Positions 1 to 7,671 are shown, numbered from the stretch's first letter. The stretch is DNA of 54,798 bases from CAZLAK01 sp964557545 (GCA_964557545.1 CAZLAK010000010.1:1-54798), one strand, 5' to 3'. Notes: a model not told the origin generated them from the sequence alone. Program-made: numbers and translations.

Positions 1-70
1 AAAATTTTCTTAGAAATTTTGGTCGTTGGATCTTGACATATTACCGTAAAGCTTTTCTCGTGTGCGCAGT

Positions 71-946
71 TCAGCCGGCCAACCGGGTCAGTATCAGCCC
101 GATCTCGTCGATGCTGTATGGATCGCGTATTAAGAAATACCTGGGCCTGCTCTCGTTTTCTTTCTGGAACTGGACGGCATCCCGGTACTTGACGAAGTTG
201 ACGATGCTGTTCAGCGGGTAGGTGACGTTCTTTTTGGCGCCGACAAAAATTATCCTCTTATTGGTGATGTAGAGCGTGCCCCTGTCCGTGACCTGTTTGT
301 GCGTTTCTTCCACCGGCTGCCCTTTGAAGCCGCCCACCCGGTAGTAGACCCCTTTGGCGATCCTGATGCTGACCCCCTGGCTTCCGCCCACGTAGCGAGT
401 GCGGGTCACCTCCTCCACCAGTTCGCAAGGTGCCTCAAAGTGGCAGAGCTCTCCTTTTCTCAGCAGTATGTCGGCCTCCAGGACGGGAAGCTGGCCGTTT
501 TTGATGGCGGTGAACCTCTTTAAGCGCTCGAGCTGGGCGCGGGTGGGGGCCAAGTCTTCGTCCGTAAGGCCCAGTTCTTTTTGGAGGGCGCTCAGCTCGG
601 CTTCTTCTTCCGGAGTAAGGTAGTCGTCTTCTGCTGCCCGGCGGAGCTTTTCTCTGTAGGCGGCCAGGTTGGTTTCTTTGGTCGACCGGCGCAGGTTGGC
701 CAGCATCCTCTGGGCTTCTTTTAAGTCTTCGCCGCTCAGTCCGAGGTTTTGCTGCAGGACGGCGAGCTGCCACTCCTCGGCGGGGGTGAGGTAGCAGTCT
801 GAGCCCAGTTCTCTCAGCTTTTCCATGTACTGCTCCACTTTTTTCCTTAAGGCCTCTTTGCACTCGGGGCAGAGCTTGCGGCCGGCGGGGAAAAGCCTGT
901 TCCAAAGAGATAGCTCTCTTCCGCAGTCCGCGCACTTTTGCGGCAT
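71..946 (-). CDS. Zinc-ribbon protein with PH/GRAM-like C-terminal domain
   Basis: A 291-residue protein of unknown function. Two CxxC pairs near the N-terminus (C5/C8 and C26/C29) form a likely zinc ribbon. Two similar segments follow, residues about 52-87 and 109-144, each opening with YLTP and a run of Glu, continuing LxxLQxxLGL and ending in a basic LxRLKR-type tail, so this part is an internal duplication. The C-terminal 120 residues, with GTLYITNKRIIFVG around 223-236, look like the bacterial PH/GRAM fold seen in short-protein C-terminal families. There is no signal peptide or membrane segment, so it is probably cytosolic. The ATG start is preceded by AAAGGAGG at the right distance. The family assignment is by eye; the biochemical role is unknown. 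Confidence 0.75.
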   Translation of the reverse strand: MPQKCADCGRELSLWNRLFPAGRKLCPECKEALRKKVEQYMEKLRELGSDCYLTPAEEWQLAVLQQNLGLSGEDLKEAQRMLANLRRSTKETNLAAYREKLRRAAEDDYLTPEEEAELSALQKELGLTDEDLAPTRAQLERLKRFTAIKNGQLPVLEADILLRKGELCHFEAPCELVEEVTRTRYVGGSQGVSIRIAKGVYYRVGGFKGQPVEETHKQVTDRGTLYITNKRIIFVGAKKNVTYPLNSIVNFVKYRDAVQFQKENESRPRYFLIRDPYSIDEIGLILTRLAG

Positions 947-999
947 GTATCCGTCCTCCTTTTACGCCAATTGTTCACTCCGCGCAAATTTTTTGCCGC

Positions 1000-1329
1000 T
1001 CACTGTTCAAAGGCTTCTCTTTGCGGCCCGCCCGCGTATTCCAGGGCGAAGTCTTTCGAAGAAAAGAACCCGCCGAAGCAGTGAACGCCCCTGGAGGCCA
1101 AGTAATCCTCCCATAGCTCTGCCATTTCTCTGGCCAGGGGAATCTCCCTGTAAATCGAAAGCGCGGCCAGAGAAACGCCGACCTTGCTCCCGGCCAAGAG
1201 GACCGGCAGGCACAGCACCACCTGGCGGGGGTAGCGCCACTCGGGCGGGGGACTTATGCGGTGGCGCCTTTTCAAGGGTAGGCAAGCGGGCAAATCGTAA
1301 AATCTGCCCTGGAAGAATAAATGCTTCAT
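1000..1329 (-). CDS. Downstream same-frame part of a TGA-split hypothetical gene
   Basis: A 109-codon frame opening with MKHLFFQGRFYD. It lies in the same frame as the 1489-1953 gene. The 53 codons between that gene's TGA (1489-1491) and this ATG are all open and read like ordinary protein, including AKVALFDRLTAAEKLPRLQR. The simplest reading is therefore that 1000-1953 was one gene of about 317 codons now broken by a single stop. The ATG at 1329 has an AAAGGA only three bases upstream, which is too close for a strong ribosome binding site, so independent translation is doubtful. No domain was recognised. It could alternatively be a separate small gene. Confidence 0.4.
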   Translation of the reverse strand: MKHLFFQGRFYDLPACLPLKRRHRISPPPEWRYPRQVVLCLPVLLAGSKVGVSLAALSIYREIPLAREMAELWEDYLASRGVHCFGGFFSSKDFALEYAGGPQREAFEQ

Positions 1330-1488
1330 GTTCCTTTGCAGCCGGGGCAGCTTTTCTGCGGCGGTGAGCCGGTCGAAGAGGGCTACTTTGGCCCCCCGGG
1401 CCCGGCGGCGGGAGAGCCTTTGCCAAGGTGTAATGGAGTCACAGCCGCTTTGGTAGAGGGCGGGTTGAAAGGCGAGCAGCAGCTTTTG

Positions 1489-1953
1489 TCAAAAGTTGTG
1501 GGGCAGGGGTTCCAGCAGTTCCGCCAGCTGTTTTGGGTTTTCTGCCAGTACCGCCGCGGTCCAGGCCAGAACTTCTACCTGCAGCTGCTCGTCCGGCGGC
1601 GGCAGCAGGTCCCACAAGCTGTTTTGGTGTTTTACACACAGGCAAGACAGCTTCAACGGGTCCCCGGCCACTTCCACCGCCCACTGCCCGATGGGGTCGG
1701 AGTATTCTGCCCGGCGGGGGTCGCAGGACAGCCAGGCACTGTAGTCGCTCAGATCAAAGGGCACTTCGGTGCAGTTCAGGCTCTCAAACAGCCCTTTCTT
1801 TTCCCGGTGCATGAGCCTTTCCGCCCTGGCCAGGACAAAGTCCAGGTAGTCGTCGCGAGTGCCGTCCCAAAGCGATATGTAATCTTCTTGTGCGAAATTT
1901 ACTACCACGAGGTGCTGCCCGTCGTAAACAATGCCGGTTTTTTCTTTTTTCAC
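1489..1953 (-). CDS. Hypothetical acidic protein, probable N-terminal part of an interrupted gene
   Basis: A 154-residue product starting at GTG, with a GGGGGG ribosome binding site seven bases upstream. The protein is acidic and rich in Trp, Asp and Glu, with no signal peptide or membrane span. I recognise no family. It ends at TGA 1489-1491, after which the same frame stays open to 1000. The upstream region on this strand holds a run of 19 adenines (thymines on the plus strand, 1977-1995) about 23 bases before the start, an unusual leader. The gene may be a pseudogene fragment or may work in shortened form. Coding likelihood is good from the ribosome binding site and composition; function is unknown. 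Confidence 0.55.
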   Translation of the reverse strand: MKKEKTGIVYDGQHLVVVNFAQEDYISLWDGTRDDYLDFVLARAERLMHREKKGLFESLNCTEVPFDLSDYSAWLSCDPRRAEYSDPIGQWAVEVAGDPLKLSCLCVKHQNSLWDLLPPPDEQLQVEVLAWTAAVLAENPKQLAELLEPLPHNF

Positions 1954-1976
1954 GGTTTAACCCCCCGTTTACGGAG

Positions 1977-1995
1977 TTTTTTTTTTTTTTTTTTT
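1977..1995. repeat. Homopolymer run of 19 T
   Basis: Nineteen consecutive thymines, adenines in the leader of the 1489-1953 gene, in otherwise G+C-rich sequence. Such a tract is prone to slippage during replication and to miscounting during sequencing. Confidence 0.9.
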
Positions 1996-2468
1996 CGCTG
2001 CACACAAGGCGCGGCCAGCCGGGGCAAGAGGGCTTGCGGGTGAAAACGCGCGCCCGCCGCTAAAGCCGGATGTGCCTTGTCAATAATATAGCAGGCCCTT
2101 TGGACACCTTGCTGTCCGGCTGTTGATTTTTTTGAAAATTTTTTTCGACTTTATCAGATAAATCCCTGAAAACCGCATAAAATGGGCAAGTGAAAAATGG
2201 AACTTGCACAAGTTGCCACTACCGCCCTTAAACCCTTAAATAAAATTCACCGGCCGTTAAACGCTTTCCCCCGAAGAGCTCTCCCTCCGCTATCTTCACC
2301 CCAAATTCTTCTCTCATTACCCACTCCTTAGTAACCCTGCACCTTCTTAAAAATCAAATGGTGAGTCGTAGCAGACTCCGCCAGGCCGGCGGCCGCAACT
2401 CCGGAACAATTCGCTATCACGGCGCACCCTGGTGCCGTTGTTTACCCTGTCTTCGGGATGTGGTATGA
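1996..2468. other. Intergenic region, no gene recognised
   Basis: No convincing coding frame or RNA gene. It contains pyrimidine-rich and AT-rich stretches, a short imperfect hairpin near 2418-2437 (CGGCGCACC against GGTGCCG), and a possible weak promoter just before the DUF4258-like remnant: TTTACC near 2441, then 17 bases, then TATGAT near 2464. The region looks like degenerated accessory DNA. Confidence 0.4.
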
Positions 2469-2690
2469 TTCAGGCAGGGGAAAACGGGGAAAAATTTTGT
2501 TTACTGGGCAAGAAAAATTTTACACCAGATATTAAGGGCAGGTTTTATAGATAGCAACCTGATCAGGGAGAAAATATTAAGCGAGAACTGGGCCATGTCT
2601 AAACACGCGCGTGTGCGGGCCGGCCAAAGAAAGGTTAAGGACACTGATGTGGTCATGGCTTTGGCAAAGCGTACTCGCAAAAAAGGGTGA
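2469..2690 (+). pseudogene. DUF4258-like (RelE-type toxin-like) remnant
   Basis: The frame is open from 2469 to TGA 2688-2690 but has no ATG, GTG or TTG in its first part. The first ATG (2595) lies inside the conserved region. The reading includes LIREKILSENWAMSKHA followed by R, and then DVVMAL. This resembles the DUF4258 pattern of a KEKI helix, an S-HA-xxR motif and a DV-xxAL helix. The beta-strand half that normally follows is missing, because the frame stops after RTRKKG. DUF4258 genes are commonly paired with a downstream YgiT-type zinc-finger gene, exactly the neighbour here. I infer a toxin-like gene decayed at its 3' end and without a start. The family call is by eye. Confidence 0.45.
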
Positions 2691-2695
2691 TCAGT

Positions 2696-2983
2696 GTGGT
2701 GACTAAATGTTTTCAGTGCGGGTATCCCACAGTAAAAAAATTGGTTACTGCCGAGAACTGGTGGGGTGATACACTTACCCTGGTCGAGAACGTTCCGGCG
2801 TGGGTTTGTGAAAACTGCGGAGAGCAATACTTTGACGCTGAGGTTGTCAAAGAACTGGATAAAATGAAGGAGAATCCCCCCAGGCCAAAAAAATCATGCA
2901 AGTGCCTGTATACGTATACGGTCAGCCAGCGTAACTTGCATTTTATTCCGAACCCGACTGGACCCTTCCAGAACTGCCGGTGA
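2696..2983 (+). CDS. YgiT-type zinc-finger protein (antitoxin-like)
   Basis: About 95 residues. Its first 50 carry two CxxC pairs (CFQCG and CENCG) spaced as in the YgiT/MqsA N-terminal zinc domain, ending in the typical YFDAEVVKELDK helix. Residues after about 60 do not match the family, and the frame may have run into unrelated sequence, since the usual YgiT-type protein is 70-80 residues. GTG 2696 is the best start: AAAGGGTG lies six bases upstream and overlaps the stop of the preceding remnant, so the two were translationally coupled. The family acts as an antitoxin or its regulator beside DUF4258 or RelE-like toxins. With the partner decayed, this gene may be an orphan. Confidence 0.6.
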   Translation: MVTKCFQCGYPTVKKLVTAENWWGDTLTLVENVPAWVCENCGEQYFDAEVVKELDKMKENPPRPKKSCKCLYTYTVSQRNLHFIPNPTGPFQNCR

Positions 2984-3410
2984 CCAGGCGCTCGGGGTCA
3001 AGTTACCCAGGTTACCCAAAATTTTCACCCCTGTTCGGGGAAAAACAAATCGGACAATAATGTCTTCAAACACCATCAACCCCCTATCCTGCCGTTCTCC
3101 CTGCCGGCCCCGCGAAGTCTTTGCTAAGAGCCGGGAGCAACTGCCCCACTTACGCTTCATTTCCCGAATAAGGAAGTTTTTAAACCTGGAAAAAGGCCGA
3201 CACTTTCGAGACAGGCAAAGCGGAAGCCGCCGGATTTGACGGCATCGGGACCTATCCTGCACAAAACTTCGTCCGAGCCTACGTGCAGGATTGACCGGCG
3301 CGATAGGAGGACTGACGGGCGGACGTCAGCGGCAGCGCGGCAGCTAACGCTTTATAGGTCCTACACAGAGATTTTTCAATTTGCTTAGGGGGCTAAATAG
3401 GTATCAAGCC
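2984..3410. other. Intergenic region with inverted repeat and coding remnant
   Basis: No intact gene. A perfect 9-base inverted repeat, ATCCTGCAC at 3254-3262 and GTGCAGGAT at 3283-3291, encloses 20 bases. Overlapping it on the plus strand is a short open frame ending at TGA 3291-3293. It reads like the C-terminus of a protein (TFETGKAEAAGFDG, then TYPAQNFVRAYVQD) but is closed upstream by a stop after about 35 codons. The long minus-strand frame over 2894-3262 has an Arg-rich, low-quality composition and is not supported. Confidence 0.4.
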
Positions 3411-3827
3411 TCAAATCCCCATTACCTTGATGATAACTCTCTTTCTTCTCCGGCCGTCGAATTCAGCGTAATAAACCCGCTGCCAAGGACCTAAGTCTAA
3501 ACGGCCGCCGGTCACCGGCACGATCACCTGGTGGTGAACGAGAATGCTTTTCAAGTGGGCATCCCCGTTGTCCTCACCGGTGGCGTGGTGGCGGTAAGGC
3601 TTGCCTAAAGGGGCAATAGACTCGAGCATCTCGTCGATGTCCCTAATAATCCCTTCCTCGTCGTCGTTTACATACACGCCGGCAGTTATGTGCATAGCCG
3701 AAACCAGGGCCATCCCTTCCTGGATACCGCTTTCCCGGACGGCCTCTTCTACTTCTCTTGTGATGTTAATATACTCCCGCCTCTTAGGGGTATTAAACCA
3801 CAGGTATTTGGTGTAAGATTTCACCAA
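3411..3827 (-). CDS. YjbQ/UPF0047 family protein
   Basis: About 138 residues matching the YjbQ (UPF0047, secondary thiamine-phosphate synthase-like) family along its whole length: an HITAGVYVNDDE motif, an HHATGEDNGDAHLKS block, and the C-terminal VPVTGGRLDLGPWQ and FDGRRRKR segments. The family is a small trimeric cytosolic protein with clustered His residues. Weak thiamine-phosphate synthase activity has been reported for members, but the physiological role is unsettled. The start is ambiguous: GTG 3833, TTG 3827 and GTG 3824 are in frame, and the AGGAG just upstream is seven bases from the TTG, which I chose. It is the last gene of a minus-strand run after the WYL regulator and the helicase. 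Confidence 0.88.
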   Translation of the reverse strand: MVKSYTKYLWFNTPKRREYINITREVEEAVRESGIQEGMALVSAMHITAGVYVNDDEEGIIRDIDEMLESIAPLGKPYRHHATGEDNGDAHLKSILVHHQVIVPVTGGRLDLGPWQRVYYAEFDGRRRKRVIIKVMGI

Positions 3828-3857
3828 AAGCACACTCCTTTTTGTTTTTTACTTCAC

Positions 3858-5174
3858 TCAGTAAGTTTGTTGTTTTTTTACATTTTCGCTTGTTTCTTTT
3901 ATATCTTTAGGGCAGGCCCTTCTGATGCTTTCAAACTCTAAAACCTGCGGGTTTACTTTTATATCTTGGGGCCTAACGGGCGACTTTATGTAAATGCCGT
4001 CCAGGCTGCGGCACCGGCTCAACGCCACGTATACCTGGCCGTACTCAAAGGCGCCGCCGCCCAAATCAATTACCGCCCGGTCGAAAGTCTTGCCCTGGCT
4101 CTTGTGGATCGTGACAGCCCAGGCCAGCTTTAGCGGCAGCTGGCGGAATGTGCCCGTTACTTTGGATTTTATTTTCTTTTCCTGCCGGTCGTAGTAGTAC
4201 TCGACCTTTTCCCATTTGGCGGGCTCTACGGTGTAAACCTTGCCGTTAATGGACACCTTGACCGAGGAGATATAAAGCTTTTCCACAACGGCAAGCGTAC
4301 CGTTAACCCATATGCGGTTAGGAGCATTGGTAAGCAGCATCACCTGGGCGCCTTCTTTTAGGTAGAGCTTTCTATCAGTGGGGTACGATTTTTTGTCAAA
4401 CTGCCCGTCTATATTAGCCTCGTATGTGCAGGCTCTGCCGGGCAGTTTTTCCAGCATCTCCAAGTTGATCCTGGAAACGGTATTGTTTCTGGCGGCCAGC
4501 GTGATGACCGTATCGCCTTCTGGCGGCATAATCCCGGCGCGGCTGTTTATCACCTCGAGGTGGTTACTGGAAAAATTCCCCGTGCGCACGGCGTCGAGGA
4601 TTTCCACAAAGCGCAAGTCTTCCTGGCGGCAAACTTCGGTGAGTTCGTATACCGTCAGATTTGTTCTCTGAAAGGCAGGCGCAAAGAAGAAATAGCAGCC
4701 GCCGTATTCCTCCTCTAGGTACTCCCTTACTTCGCGGTCTTCGACTACGGGCGGTATCTGGTAAAGGTCTCCAAATAAGATAACCTGCACTCCCCCAAAC
4801 GGCCTGTCTGTACCCCGGTTTACGCGCAGGGACACGTCGACAGCGTCCATCAGGTCCGCCCGTACCATCGAGACCTCGTCAATAACGAGGGTCTCCAGCG
4901 CTTCAAAAAGCTCTTTTTTGCTGTAAAGGGGCTTAATCTTGTCCCGGGTTAAAACTCCTGGGGGAAACTCAAAAAAAGAGTGGAAGGTAGAGCCACCCAC
5001 ATTGACTGCAGCAACACCTGTTGGAGCCAGTACAACTGCATTCTTTCTGGTTTTTTCTTTAAAGAGGCGCAGCAGGGTTGATTTTCCCGTGCCTGCCTTT
5101 CCCGTAATAAATAAATGCTGGCGTGTGTCTTCCATAAGCTCCCAGGCTTTTTTTAATTCTGCGCTCATTTCCAT
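3858..5174 (-). CDS. Pif1-like AAA ATPase/helicase
   Basis: A 438-residue superfamily 1B helicase-like ATPase. The Walker A motif GKAGTGKST lies at residues 25-33, then the APTGVAAVNVGGSTFHSFF motif, a Walker B-type VIDEVSM, GDLYQIPP, and a C-terminal block with TIHKSQGKTFDRAVID and VYVALSRC. This is the Pif1/RecD arrangement: DNA unwinding with 5' to 3' polarity in characterised relatives. Length and motif order match small bacterial Pif1-like proteins. GTG 5195 is also possible but lacks a ribosome binding site; I chose ATG 5174. It lies 46 bases downstream of the WYL regulator, probably in one transcript, which would put a DNA-processing enzyme under that regulator. Confidence 0.88.
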   Translation of the reverse strand: MEMSAELKKAWELMEDTRQHLFITGKAGTGKSTLLRLFKEKTRKNAVVLAPTGVAAVNVGGSTFHSFFEFPPGVLTRDKIKPLYSKKELFEALETLVIDEVSMVRADLMDAVDVSLRVNRGTDRPFGGVQVILFGDLYQIPPVVEDREVREYLEEEYGGCYFFFAPAFQRTNLTVYELTEVCRQEDLRFVEILDAVRTGNFSSNHLEVINSRAGIMPPEGDTVITLAARNNTVSRINLEMLEKLPGRACTYEANIDGQFDKKSYPTDRKLYLKEGAQVMLLTNAPNRIWVNGTLAVVEKLYISSVKVSINGKVYTVEPAKWEKVEYYYDRQEKKIKSKVTGTFRQLPLKLAWAVTIHKSQGKTFDRAVIDLGGGAFEYGQVYVALSRCRSLDGIYIKSPVRPQDIKVNPQVLEFESIRRACPKDIKETSENVKKQQTY

Positions 5175-5220
5175 AAGAAAGCACCCGACTCGCACTTTCT
5201 ATAATTTTTATAAAGCATTT

Positions 5221-6228
5221 TTATTTTAAAGCATAAAGCGAGGCTATCTTTTCCGCCACCTGGCGCACCTGCTCCCTGAGATGGGGCGGTTCTAGCACTT
5301 CCGCCGCCTCGCCCCACTGTAAAAGCCAGCCAGTCATCTCGGCCAGACCGCAGACCTCAAAGGAAACCTTAACCGAGCCGTCATCTAAAATTTCCTCTAT
5401 CTTTTGGGAAGGGTGGTAGATAATCCTCTGGACGCGGTGGGCCACGCTTTTATCGAACCTGATAAGCACCCGGCTGGCACTGCCGTCGCTGATCACCCCC
5501 CAGCTGGAGGCCATGTAATCTTCGAGCGAAAAATCTTCGGGATATAAAAAGCACTCTGACCGGTAGGGGAAGACGTCGGTGATCTGGTCGACCCTAAAGA
5601 CGCGCACATCATTCCTCTTTAAGCATCTGCCCACCAGGTACCAGTTGTGGTGCTTGCAGATAAGCCCGTAAGGCTCTACCACCCGGTCTCCTTTTTCTCC
5701 GCGGTGGGCGGAGAAGTACCATATCTTCACCCGGTAGGAAGCCCGCAGGGCGTCTACGAGGCAGGAAAAGATTTCGCCCACTTTAAGCGGGTCGGCCAGC
5801 CTTTCCTCCACAATGTGGATGCGTTTTTGGAGTTTGTCGGGGGCAAGCTCTGCCGGGTTGTAACGGTACTTGAAGAGGGTGGCAATGAGGGTGTCCTTTA
5901 TTTCGTTGAGGTAGCCGGATAGAGCTGTGCCTTTTTGCTGCAGGAGGCACAGCAAGACGACGGTGGCCTGCTCCGGGCTTAAACTGGGCAGGTAGGCCGC
6001 CTTGAGGCGCACACGCACCGCCCCGCCGCTTCCTTCTCTTACCAGCGGCACGCGTAAACCATCTTCTATAGACTTTAGATCGCGGTATATCTGGCGCTCG
6101 CTGACTTCCATCTTTTGGGCCAGCTCTTTAACTGTAATGCCCCCAAACGGCGTCCTTTTGTTCAGGAGATCGATAATGGCACTCAGTCTCAAGCTCTTTG
6201 CAGCATCTTTTTTGACGGCAGCCGCCAT
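5221..6228 (-). CDS. WYL-domain transcriptional regulator (YafY type)
   Basis: 335 residues. The N-terminal helix-turn-helix spans residues about 13-65 (LSAIIDLLNKR, then ELAQKMEVSERQIYRDL). A WYL domain spans about 155-260, with the diagnostic NWYLVG at 195-200 and an FRVDQI segment. A C-terminal WCX-like extension follows, with LLQWGEAAEVLEP near the end. WYL regulators sense nucleic acid or nucleotide ligands and often control DNA-repair or defence genes. Here the downstream neighbour is a Pif1-like helicase, which fits. The start ATG follows GGGAGTG. A palindrome at 6394-6409 in the divergent upstream region is a candidate operator. Confidence 0.9.
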   Translation of the reverse strand: MAAAVKKDAAKSLRLSAIIDLLNKRTPFGGITVKELAQKMEVSERQIYRDLKSIEDGLRVPLVREGSGGAVRVRLKAAYLPSLSPEQATVVLLCLLQQKGTALSGYLNEIKDTLIATLFKYRYNPAELAPDKLQKRIHIVEERLADPLKVGEIFSCLVDALRASYRVKIWYFSAHRGEKGDRVVEPYGLICKHHNWYLVGRCLKRNDVRVFRVDQITDVFPYRSECFLYPEDFSLEDYMASSWGVISDGSASRVLIRFDKSVAHRVQRIIYHPSQKIEEILDDGSVKVSFEVCGLAEMTGWLLQWGEAAEVLEPPHLREQVRQVAEKIASLYALK

Positions 6229-6383
6229 TTTAAAACACTCCCGGCAGTTTTTTTATCCCAGGGCGTATTTTCTCCGCTGCGGAAATAAATTCCTGCCGAA
6301 AGAGCACGGTTTTAGGGCGTTTAACGCTGTTTGGGCAGTATTCAAACATGTCTTTTTTTCTGCCGCTCTTGAATCTCCTTCGC

Positions 6384-6419
6384 TTATCTATTACGTTATT
6401 GATATAACGATAAATAAGC
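6384..6419. promoter_or_regulatory. Palindrome between divergent genes, candidate operator
   Basis: CGTTAT-TGAT-ATAACG (6394-6409) is a perfect 6-base inverted repeat with a 4-base centre. It is flanked by a looser outer repeat, CTTAT at 6384 and ATAAG at 6414. It lies between the WYL regulator (minus) and the hydrolase (plus), where an autoregulatory operator would be expected. Assignment to the WYL protein is inference. Confidence 0.4.
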
Positions 6420-6439
6420 CGGCAGAAAGGAAAATTGCC

Positions 6440-7216
6440 ATGCCCAATTATTCTTTGCTCGACCAGCCCGAGCTTTTGAGGTATCTCTTTTTTCCCCGCA
6501 AAGATTTTACCGCCTGCCCCCCAAATGCATTTGACCTCTTCGTCCCGTCAGACGGCGATGTCTCTATCCACTGCCGTTTTTATGCTGCCAGAAGCGCCTG
6601 GCCGTGGGTCCTGCTTTTCCACGGCAACGGCGAAGTGGTCAGCGATTACGACATAATAACGCCGCTTTACCACCAAAAAGACATCAACCTGGCGGTGGCA
6701 GAGTACCGCGGCTACGGCGCCAGCGGGGGAACACCTGCTTTTGCCCACCTGATTAAAGACGCCCACTGTGCGCTCAAGGCAGTAAAGGCAGAACTGGATA
6801 AAAAAGGTTTTGGGGAGGGCCTTTATCTAATGGGGAGGTCTATGGGCAGCGTTTGTGCCCTGGAACTGGCCTATCACCACCCTGACAAAATAAGGGGGCT
6901 GATTATCGAAAGCGGTTTTGCCAGTGTAACCAGGCTGATCAAGCACCTGGGTCTTCCGTGTCCGCACGCCGATTTGGCCGTCCTCGAAGAAGAGTGCCTG
7001 GAAATGGCAGGGAAGATTTCCGTGCCGGTGCTGATCATTCACGGCCAGGAGGACCATCTGGTTCCCGTCCAGGAAGCCAGGGACTTGTTTGCCTGCCTTG
7101 GGACAAAACAAAAGGATCTGGTTATTATCCCCGGTGCCGGTCACAACGACATAATGCTCGCGGGATTTGAACGGTACTTTAACGCTTTGAAAAGATTTAC
7201 TGATTTGAGGAAATAA
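6440..7216 (+). CDS. Alpha/beta hydrolase
   Basis: 258 residues with the complete catalytic triad of the fold. The nucleophile elbow is GRSMG (Ser134), the acid is Asp205 in IIHGQEDHLVP, and the base is His235 in PGAGHNDI. The oxyanion region is LLFHGNGE at 58-65, followed by EYRGYGASGG typical of the YfhR/BEM46 branch (serine aminopeptidase S33-like). There is no signal peptide, so it is cytosolic; the substrate cannot be told from sequence. The ATG at 6440 follows AGAAAGGA. The frame stays open upstream, but that extension reads as low-quality sequence and crosses the divergent promoter region, so I rejected it. Confidence 0.88.
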   Translation: MPNYSLLDQPELLRYLFFPRKDFTACPPNAFDLFVPSDGDVSIHCRFYAARSAWPWVLLFHGNGEVVSDYDIITPLYHQKDINLAVAEYRGYGASGGTPAFAHLIKDAHCALKAVKAELDKKGFGEGLYLMGRSMGSVCALELAYHHPDKIRGLIIESGFASVTRLIKHLGLPCPHADLAVLEEECLEMAGKISVPVLIIHGQEDHLVPVQEARDLFACLGTKQKDLVIIPGAGHNDIMLAGFERYFNALKRFTDLRK

Positions 7217-7337
7217 ATTCCTGCCGGGAAGTTGGCTTTACGTAATCTTTTGCACTCATAGGAAGTGCGAGTATGGCAAAAAATAATGAGTGTAAGTCTC
7301 CCACAATAAAAAACAACGTTTAGGAGGTGCACCCGTT

Positions 7338-7652
7338 TTGTACCAGCACGGTTGGTCGGATTACCAAAAAGGGGTTCACGTAAAGTCACTCTCCCCCGAC
7401 GGAAAAGACATCAGCATCATTTATAACGGCCTCTTGGACAGGAGCGGGGCTGCGCAGGTTTACCTGCACTGCGGTTTCGGCGACCCCATGAACTGGCGGG
7501 TGGTCGACGATTACCGCATGCAGCGCACACCCGAGGGGTGGAAGAAAACTCTCAACATGGAAGATGATCAAATAACTTTCTGCTTCCACGACAGCGCCAA
7601 CAACTGGGACAACAACAACGGTTACAACTGGACTTACAGAGCAGGTTACTGA
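7338..7652 (+). CDS. Stand-alone carbohydrate-binding module (CBM25-like)
   Basis: 104 residues, a single beta-sandwich-type module. It includes VYLHCGFGDPMNW, a PEGWKKTL segment and a C-terminal FHDSANNWDNNNGYNW. This aromatic and Asn-rich pattern is seen in the starch-binding CBM25/CBM53-type modules normally appended to amylases. No enzyme domain and no signal peptide are present, so it would act inside the cell, perhaps on glycogen. It starts at TTG 7338 with GGAGGTG eight bases upstream. It is monocistronic, followed by a hairpin terminator at 7672-7707. The family assignment is from motif memory. Confidence 0.75.
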   Translation: MYQHGWSDYQKGVHVKSLSPDGKDISIIYNGLLDRSGAAQVYLHCGFGDPMNWRVVDDYRMQRTPEGWKKTLNMEDDQITFCFHDSANNWDNNNGYNWTYRAGY

Positions 7653-7671
7653 GAAGTTTTTTGCAAAAATT

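Noticed and set aside
1489..1491. Selenocysteine at the in-frame TGA
   Set aside because: No convincing SECIS-type hairpin is visible just after the TGA, and neither flank resembles a known selenoprotein motif.
1321..2043. Long plus-strand frame (240 codons) antisense to the hypothetical genes
   Set aside because: It is the shadow of the minus-strand genes, ends through the T19 tract as poly-Phe, and has no ribosome binding site.
2894..3262. Minus-strand frame of 122 codons
   Set aside because: Arg-rich, no domain, no good ribosome binding site, and antisense to the YgiT-type gene end and the decayed region.
6002..6439. N-terminal extension of the hydrolase
   Set aside because: The frame is open but crosses the regulator gene and the divergent promoter region; ATG 6440 has a proper ribosome binding site and matches the fold start.
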